From: Alteromonas portus
GTDB lineage: Bacteria; Pseudomonadota; Gammaproteobacteria; Enterobacterales; Alteromonadaceae
DNA: 64,000 bases
Assembly (NCBI RefSeq): GCF_005117025.1
Contig: NZ_SWCO01000004.1
Coordinates: 22,241 to 86,240 of the forward strand
Direction of reading: 5' to 3'
Shown: positions 61,358 through 64,000 of the stretch, piece by piece
Numbering within the stretch: the stretch's first letter is position 1
Layout: each line of letters starts with the position of its first letter
Program-made: the position numbers and the translations under genes
The notes under the pieces: generated by a model
Seen by the model: only the letters and a program-made list of their open reading frames with translations
What the model was told of the DNA's origin: nothing
Databases searched by the model: none

Positions 61358-61397
61358 TACGGATATTTTCCACCTTGCATAAAGGATTTTTTCCGTA
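61358..61397. other. Imperfect inverted repeat just left of the cassette array
   Basis: TACGGATATTTTCC (61358-61371) and GGATTTTTTCCGTA (61384-61397) pair as 6 bp, a 5-base internal loop and 3 bp around a 12-base loop. It ends 9 bases before the first recombination point. It may be part of an attI-like site, a remnant, or a cassette promoter element; no family resemblance was recognised. Confidence 0.4.
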
Positions 61398-61432
61398 CAC
61401 TAAATTGTTATAAGCCTTACCAGAGTTGAGTT

Positions 61433-61840
61433 ATGGAAATTGAAATCTCATCTGATAAAACGAAGCTCGATGTTGAGTTAATTCATCGTTTCTTGTCTCA
61501 AGAGTCGTATTGGGCGAAAGGCCGTTCCTTAGAAACAGTGGTTAACACTATCCAAAACTCGTTTTGTATTGCAGCCTATTCAAAGGGACGTCAGGTTGCA
61601 TTTGCAAGGGTAGTAACAGACTATTGTACTCATGCATACATCATGGACTTCTTTACCTCAGATGGTCTGCGGAATACGGGAATTGGTAGTTCATTGTTAA
61701 CGGCATTACTTGATGCGCCAGAGTTGTCTGCAGTAAACAAGTTCACTTTAAGTACAGACTCAGCTTCGCAGTTTTATCGTCGGGCGGGTTTTAAACCAGT
61801 AGCGAAATCAATATTAGCTTGGGAGCGGGGCGGCTTATAA
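61433..61840 (+). CDS. GNAT-family acetyltransferase (cassette 1)
   Basis: 135 residues of the GNAT fold: YWAKGRSLETVVNTIQNSFC, VAFARVVTDYCTHAYIMDFF as beta strands 3-4, an acetyl-CoA loop of the form RNTGIGSSLL, and FYRRAGFKPV. Acceptor unknown. The ATG is 20 bases after the array's left edge. The TAA is part of the attC R'' box TTATAAC. Confidence 0.9.
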   Translation: MEIEISSDKTKLDVELIHRFLSQESYWAKGRSLETVVNTIQNSFCIAAYSKGRQVAFARVVTDYCTHAYIMDFFTSDGLRNTGIGSSLLTALLDAPELSAVNKFTLSTDSASQFYRRAGFKPVAKSILAWERGGL

Positions 61841-61948
61841 CAAACGCGTTAAATCGCTCGCAAGCTCGCTAGGACGCTAACACATGGGCTGCGTCACTTC
61901 GTTCCTATTTTAGCCCATGTGTTATCGCCCTTTATGAGGGTGTTATAA
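61835..61948 (+). other. attC site 1
   Basis: R'' TTATAAC (61835-61841) to R' GTTATAA (61942-61948), 114 bp. The arms AACACATGGGCT / AGCCCATGTGTT form the central stem. Confidence 0.9.
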
Positions 61949-61962
61949 GCCAAGAGGTTTTA

Positions 61963-62265
61963 ATGGAATTTAAAGACCTACCACTACATGATGGATTAGT
62001 AAAAACCATTTCAATAAATTGGTCTGGTAAGACAGCTGAGATTTTCTTAGATTGCTTCTTAATGCCAAACCAAAGTGCTCAGCCATGTTCATTAACGTTT
62101 TCCGGCATTTCCTCAATTAACGTACCAATGGCTACACCTTGGGGTGAATCTAACTCTATTAATATGGCAAGAGTTCAAAACAACATTTTTCAAATTGAAT
62201 TACAAAGTGGTGACACATTGCAACTTGAGGCAACAGCTTTTGACTTCGAAACAATTGGCTTATAA
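61963..62265 (+). CDS. Unknown 100-residue protein (cassette 2)
   Basis: Small soluble protein beginning MEFKDLPLHDGLVKTISINW, predicted mostly beta strand, with GESNSIN and an acidic C-terminus. The LHD...I..W opening recurs in small uncharacterised proteins, but I cannot name a family. AGAGG precedes the ATG. Its TAA is embedded in the R'' box of attC 2. Confidence 0.75.
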   Translation: MEFKDLPLHDGLVKTISINWSGKTAEIFLDCFLMPNQSAQPCSLTFSGISSINVPMATPWGESNSINMARVQNNIFQIELQSGDTLQLEATAFDFETIGL

Positions 62266-62367
62266 CAACTCAATTAACTCGCTCACTCCGTTCGCTGGGA
62301 CGCATACATGCGGGGCGGCTTCGCCATTATGCCCCACATGTCTGCGCCCGTTATTGAAAAGTTATAC
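62260..62367 (+). other. attC site 2
   Basis: R'' TTATAAC (62260-62266) to R' GTTATAC (62361-62367), 108 bp. Central arms GGGGC and GCCCC around GGCTTCGCC. Positions 62310-62337 are identical to 62735-62762 in attC 3. Confidence 0.9.
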
Positions 62368-62388
62368 GTTGTTGAAAAGGAAGTCAGT

Positions 62389-62667
62389 TTGAAAAAAATC
62401 ATATTATCAGGGTACATTGATGTACCGAATGACCAAATAAAGTTAGTCAAATCTGCGCTACCTAAACACATTGAGCTGACTCAACAAGAGAATGGGTGTT
62501 TAACATTTAAAGTCACTCAAAGAACAAATGAACCCAATATTTTTGACGTATACGAAGAGTTCGTTGACAAGGAAGCTTTCGAGAAACATCAAAAAAGAGT
62601 ATCAAACTCCGATTGGGGGATAGCTTCAAAAAATGCACTACGTCACTATGTCATTACAGAGGTTTAG
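62389..62667 (+). CDS. ABM-type monooxygenase (cassette 3)
   Basis: 92 residues from TTG 62389, with AAGGAAG five bases upstream. The frame runs back into attC 2, so an earlier ATG at 62308 was not used. The pattern ELTQQENGCLTFKVTQ, FDVYEEFVDKEAFEKHQKR and the C-terminal LRHYVITEV is that of antibiotic-biosynthesis-monooxygenase/quinol monooxygenase-like dimeric barrels. Substrate unknown. Confidence 0.82.
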   Translation: MKKIILSGYIDVPNDQIKLVKSALPKHIELTQQENGCLTFKVTQRTNEPNIFDVYEEFVDKEAFEKHQKRVSNSDWGIASKNALRHYVITEV

Positions 62668-62684
62668 GAACGCTCGGTGGTAAC

Positions 62685-62792
62685 GTATAACAAAGCGCTT
62701 AAGCCACTCCCTTCGGTCGCTCGGACGCATTTACGCGGGGCGGCTTCGCCATTATGCCCCACGCAACTGCGCCGCTTAGCTTAATGTTAGGT
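62685..62792 (+). other. attC site 3
   Basis: R'' GTATAAC (62685-62691) to R' GTTAGGT (62786-62792), 108 bp. The R'' is the reverse complement of GTTATAC, which opens cassette 3. Confidence 0.9.
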
Positions 62793-62806
62793 GCTTTGGA
62801 GGAAAC

Positions 62807-63202
62807 TTGAAACATTTCAATTATGGATTAATTGCTATTTGTTCAGGGATAACTTTTTTGGACTTTCTCTATATCCCGCTACCTAAAGAAACCCACCCAA
62901 TATCACCTTACATCGTACCTTTTCTAATCCTTGCACTATTTGGTTGGTCTTATCTTTCTTCGCACCAAGATCCAAAGATAAACTTTTACAAAATTGTGTC
63001 TAGCTACAGCCTAATGTGTACAGGTTTTATTGGCATACTCGCACCTTTCTGCATGCTTATTTTTTGGTTAACATCAGAGGTAGCAGCAGTTGCTCCAGGC
63101 TATAGCTTGGCTGCAATCATTCAATTTTTTGCTGGGTGCGCCTTTGGTCTAGTAAGTTATTTGTCGTACAGAAAACTTAGGCAGTTATATGCACGCACCT
63201 AA
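62807..63202 (+). CDS. Four-helix membrane protein (cassette 4)
   Basis: 131 residues from TTG 62807 with GGAGG six bases upstream. Four predicted transmembrane helices (about 5-23, 33-51, 64-90, 96-120) with short loops and a basic C-terminus (YRKLRQLYART). No family recognised. Its TAA lies in the R'' box ACCTAAC. Confidence 0.8.
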   Translation: MKHFNYGLIAICSGITFLDFLYIPLPKETHPISPYIVPFLILALFGWSYLSSHQDPKINFYKIVSSYSLMCTGFIGILAPFCMLIFWLTSEVAAVAPGYSLAAIIQFFAGCAFGLVSYLSYRKLRQLYART

Positions 63203-63305
63203 CAAAAAAATTAAGTCGCCTGCTGGCGCAGGCTGGGACGCTAACACGCAGGGCCGCTTCGCTATTATGCCCTACGCGTTATCGCCCCTTATTTAAAAGT
63301 TATGC
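63197..63305 (+). other. attC site 4
   Basis: R'' ACCTAAC (63197-63203) to R' GTTATGC (63299-63305), 109 bp. The R'' matches TTAGGT, which opens cassette 4. Confidence 0.9.
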
Positions 63306-63325
63306 CTTTCGGAAAATTGAAGCTC

Positions 63326-63790
63326 ATGCGTAAAACAAAATTCGATGTTTATTTTGAGATATGCCGGAGGTTGGTTACGGAGCTGTCAGCTCTAGGAAGC
63401 AAAGAGCTGCAACCCTTAATGGAAGGTTTTTCAAATTCTATTGACCAAATTAGTATTTGGGTAGCAAACAATAAATTTCCTGTCCCTAAATCGGCAATTG
63501 CTACGGGACTCGAACAAGGAGTGAACGAGTTGCCCTTGTTCTTCGAGGAAATGGAGCCAAGCCTCCGTGAAACAGCATTTCAAACTTACTACAGTGCACT
63601 AGATGAGATAGTGCCCGACTACCAGGAAAAGCTAAGTAATAGAGTTCAGCGCATTTTAAAACGCGGTAAAATAAAATCGGAAAGCGAGTTTTACCTGCTT
63701 CGTAGTCGGCTCGATCAAATTGAAGGTAGTGGTGTAAAAGAAGAGTTTTTAGTATCTGCAATATTGGGGCAATATGAAGCAGAGGCATAA
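63326..63790 (+). CDS. Unknown helical protein (cassette 5)
   Basis: 154 residues from ATG 63326 (GAAG upstream). The frame is open from ATG 63302, but that ATG is inside the attC R' box and has no ribosome site. The protein is mostly alpha-helical and acidic, with a KRGKIKSESEFYLLRSRLDQ segment. No family recognised. Its TAA lies in the R'' box GCATAAC. Confidence 0.75.
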   Translation: MRKTKFDVYFEICRRLVTELSALGSKELQPLMEGFSNSIDQISIWVANNKFPVPKSAIATGLEQGVNELPLFFEEMEPSLRETAFQTYYSALDEIVPDYQEKLSNRVQRILKRGKIKSESEFYLLRSRLDQIEGSGVKEEFLVSAILGQYEAEA

Positions 63791-63900
63791 CAAACAACTG
63801 TAGCCGTTCGCTGGCGCTCACTGGGACAATAACACGCAGGCTAAGTCGCTCCGCTCCCAGTTTAGCCTGCGTGTTATTGCCCCTAAGTTGGGCGTTATGT
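63785..63900 (+). other. attC site 5
   Basis: R'' GCATAAC (63785-63791) to R' GTTATGT (63894-63900), 116 bp. Central arms AACACGCAGGCTAA / TTAGCCTGCGTGTT, 14 bp. The R'' matches TTATGC, which opens cassette 5. Confidence 0.9.
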
Positions 63901-63917
63901 TCTACAAGGATAAGTTG

Positions 63918-64000
63918 ATGAATAGGCTCTTTATATCGCTGTTACCTTTACTATTATTAATTACTTCCACGCCAGTTAAGGCTGCTCCAGATATCACAGA
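63918..64000 (+). CDS. Secreted protein, 5' end only (cassette 6)
   Basis: Starts at ATG 63918 with AAGGA upstream and is cut by the window end. The visible residues form a signal peptide: MNRLFISLLPLLLLITSTPV, cleavage near KAA. The rest is outside the window, so no function can be given. Confidence 0.7.
   Translation, partial: MNRLFISLLPLLLLITSTPVKAAPDIT

Larger units (their letters stand above)
61407..64000 (+). mobile_element. Integron-type gene cassette array without a visible integrase
   Basis: Six tandem cassettes, all rightward, bounded at G/TT points 61407/08, 61942/43, 62361/62, 62786/87, 63299/300, 63894/95; the last is cut by the window end. Five attC sites of 108-116 bp follow the genes. 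Each cassette's opening half-site is the reverse complement of its own R'' box, which confirms the boundaries. Left of the first cassette lie only 205 bp and a lipoprotein gene, with no intI. The array continues to the right beyond the window. Confidence 0.9.

Noticed and set aside
62308..62388. N-terminal extension of the ABM-type protein from ATG 62308
   Set aside because: It would be encoded by the attC core; TTG 62389 has a good ribosome site and gives the normal domain length.
62144..62392. 82-residue plus-strand frame across attC 2
   Set aside because: It starts inside the cassette 2 gene and reads through the attC site; no ribosome site and no family likeness.

Overview
The window looks like a chromosomal segment of a marine gammaproteobacterium of the order Alteromonadales, most probably Alteromonas or a close relative. 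That placement is inferred from Enterobacteria/Shewanella-type gene order, protein similarity recalled from known families, and moderate G+C; no database search was run.

Left part (1-20.4 kb) is core metabolism. A partial Lrp-type regulator diverges from alanine dehydrogenase (ald). A long leftward block follows: gyrA, serC, aroA, cmk, rpsA, ihfB, a large PilZ-domain protein, lapA, lapB, pyrF. The PilZ gene sits in an otherwise familiar rpsA-ihfB-lapAB-pyrF order. Rightward ubiG, nrdA, nrdB and a 2Fe-2S ferredoxin follow, with two NrdR-type boxes in the long leader of nrdA.

Middle part (20.4-45.3 kb) holds a DUF2164 protein, a CigR/RcnB-like secreted protein, an Old Yellow Enzyme, two cyclic-di-GMP proteins and a DMT exporter. 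Then comes the order known from E. coli: dapA-bamC-purC leftward, gcvR-bcp rightward, perM, bepA, a TlpA-like thioredoxin, arsC-like yfgD, wrbA, DUF2069, hda, DUF2066, purM-purN, DUF3108. fadE follows behind a FadR-type operator, and then a CAP-domain protein whose 5' end contains the fadE terminator. The 3' end of hda, including its stop codon, is tandemly repeated in units of 27 bp.

Right part (45.3-61.2 kb) has a LuxR-type response regulator, cmoA-cmoB, and a tight four-gene operon that on paper makes a complete glucosylglycerate cycle (glycerate 3-kinase, phosphatase, glucosyl-3-phosphoglycerate synthase, GH13 phosphorylase). Then gph, moeA, a MATE transporter, a MocA-like nucleotidyltransferase, a MoxR/CoxD-CoxE-like AAA+/VWA pair, cysK and a small lipoprotein.

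The last 2.6 kb is a gene-cassette array of integron type: five attC sites and six cassettes (the last cut by the window end), encoding a GNAT acetyltransferase, an ABM-type monooxygenase, a four-helix membrane protein, two unknown proteins and one secreted protein. Cassette boundaries are confirmed internally because the half-site opening each cassette is the exact reverse complement of the R'' box of its own attC. No integrase gene lies where one is expected, so the visible part looks like an integrase-less cluster (CALIN) or a displaced array.

The most interesting items are the integrase-less cassette array, the closed glucosylglycerate operon, the hda stop-codon minisatellite, the terminator inside the CAP gene, and the large PilZ protein.
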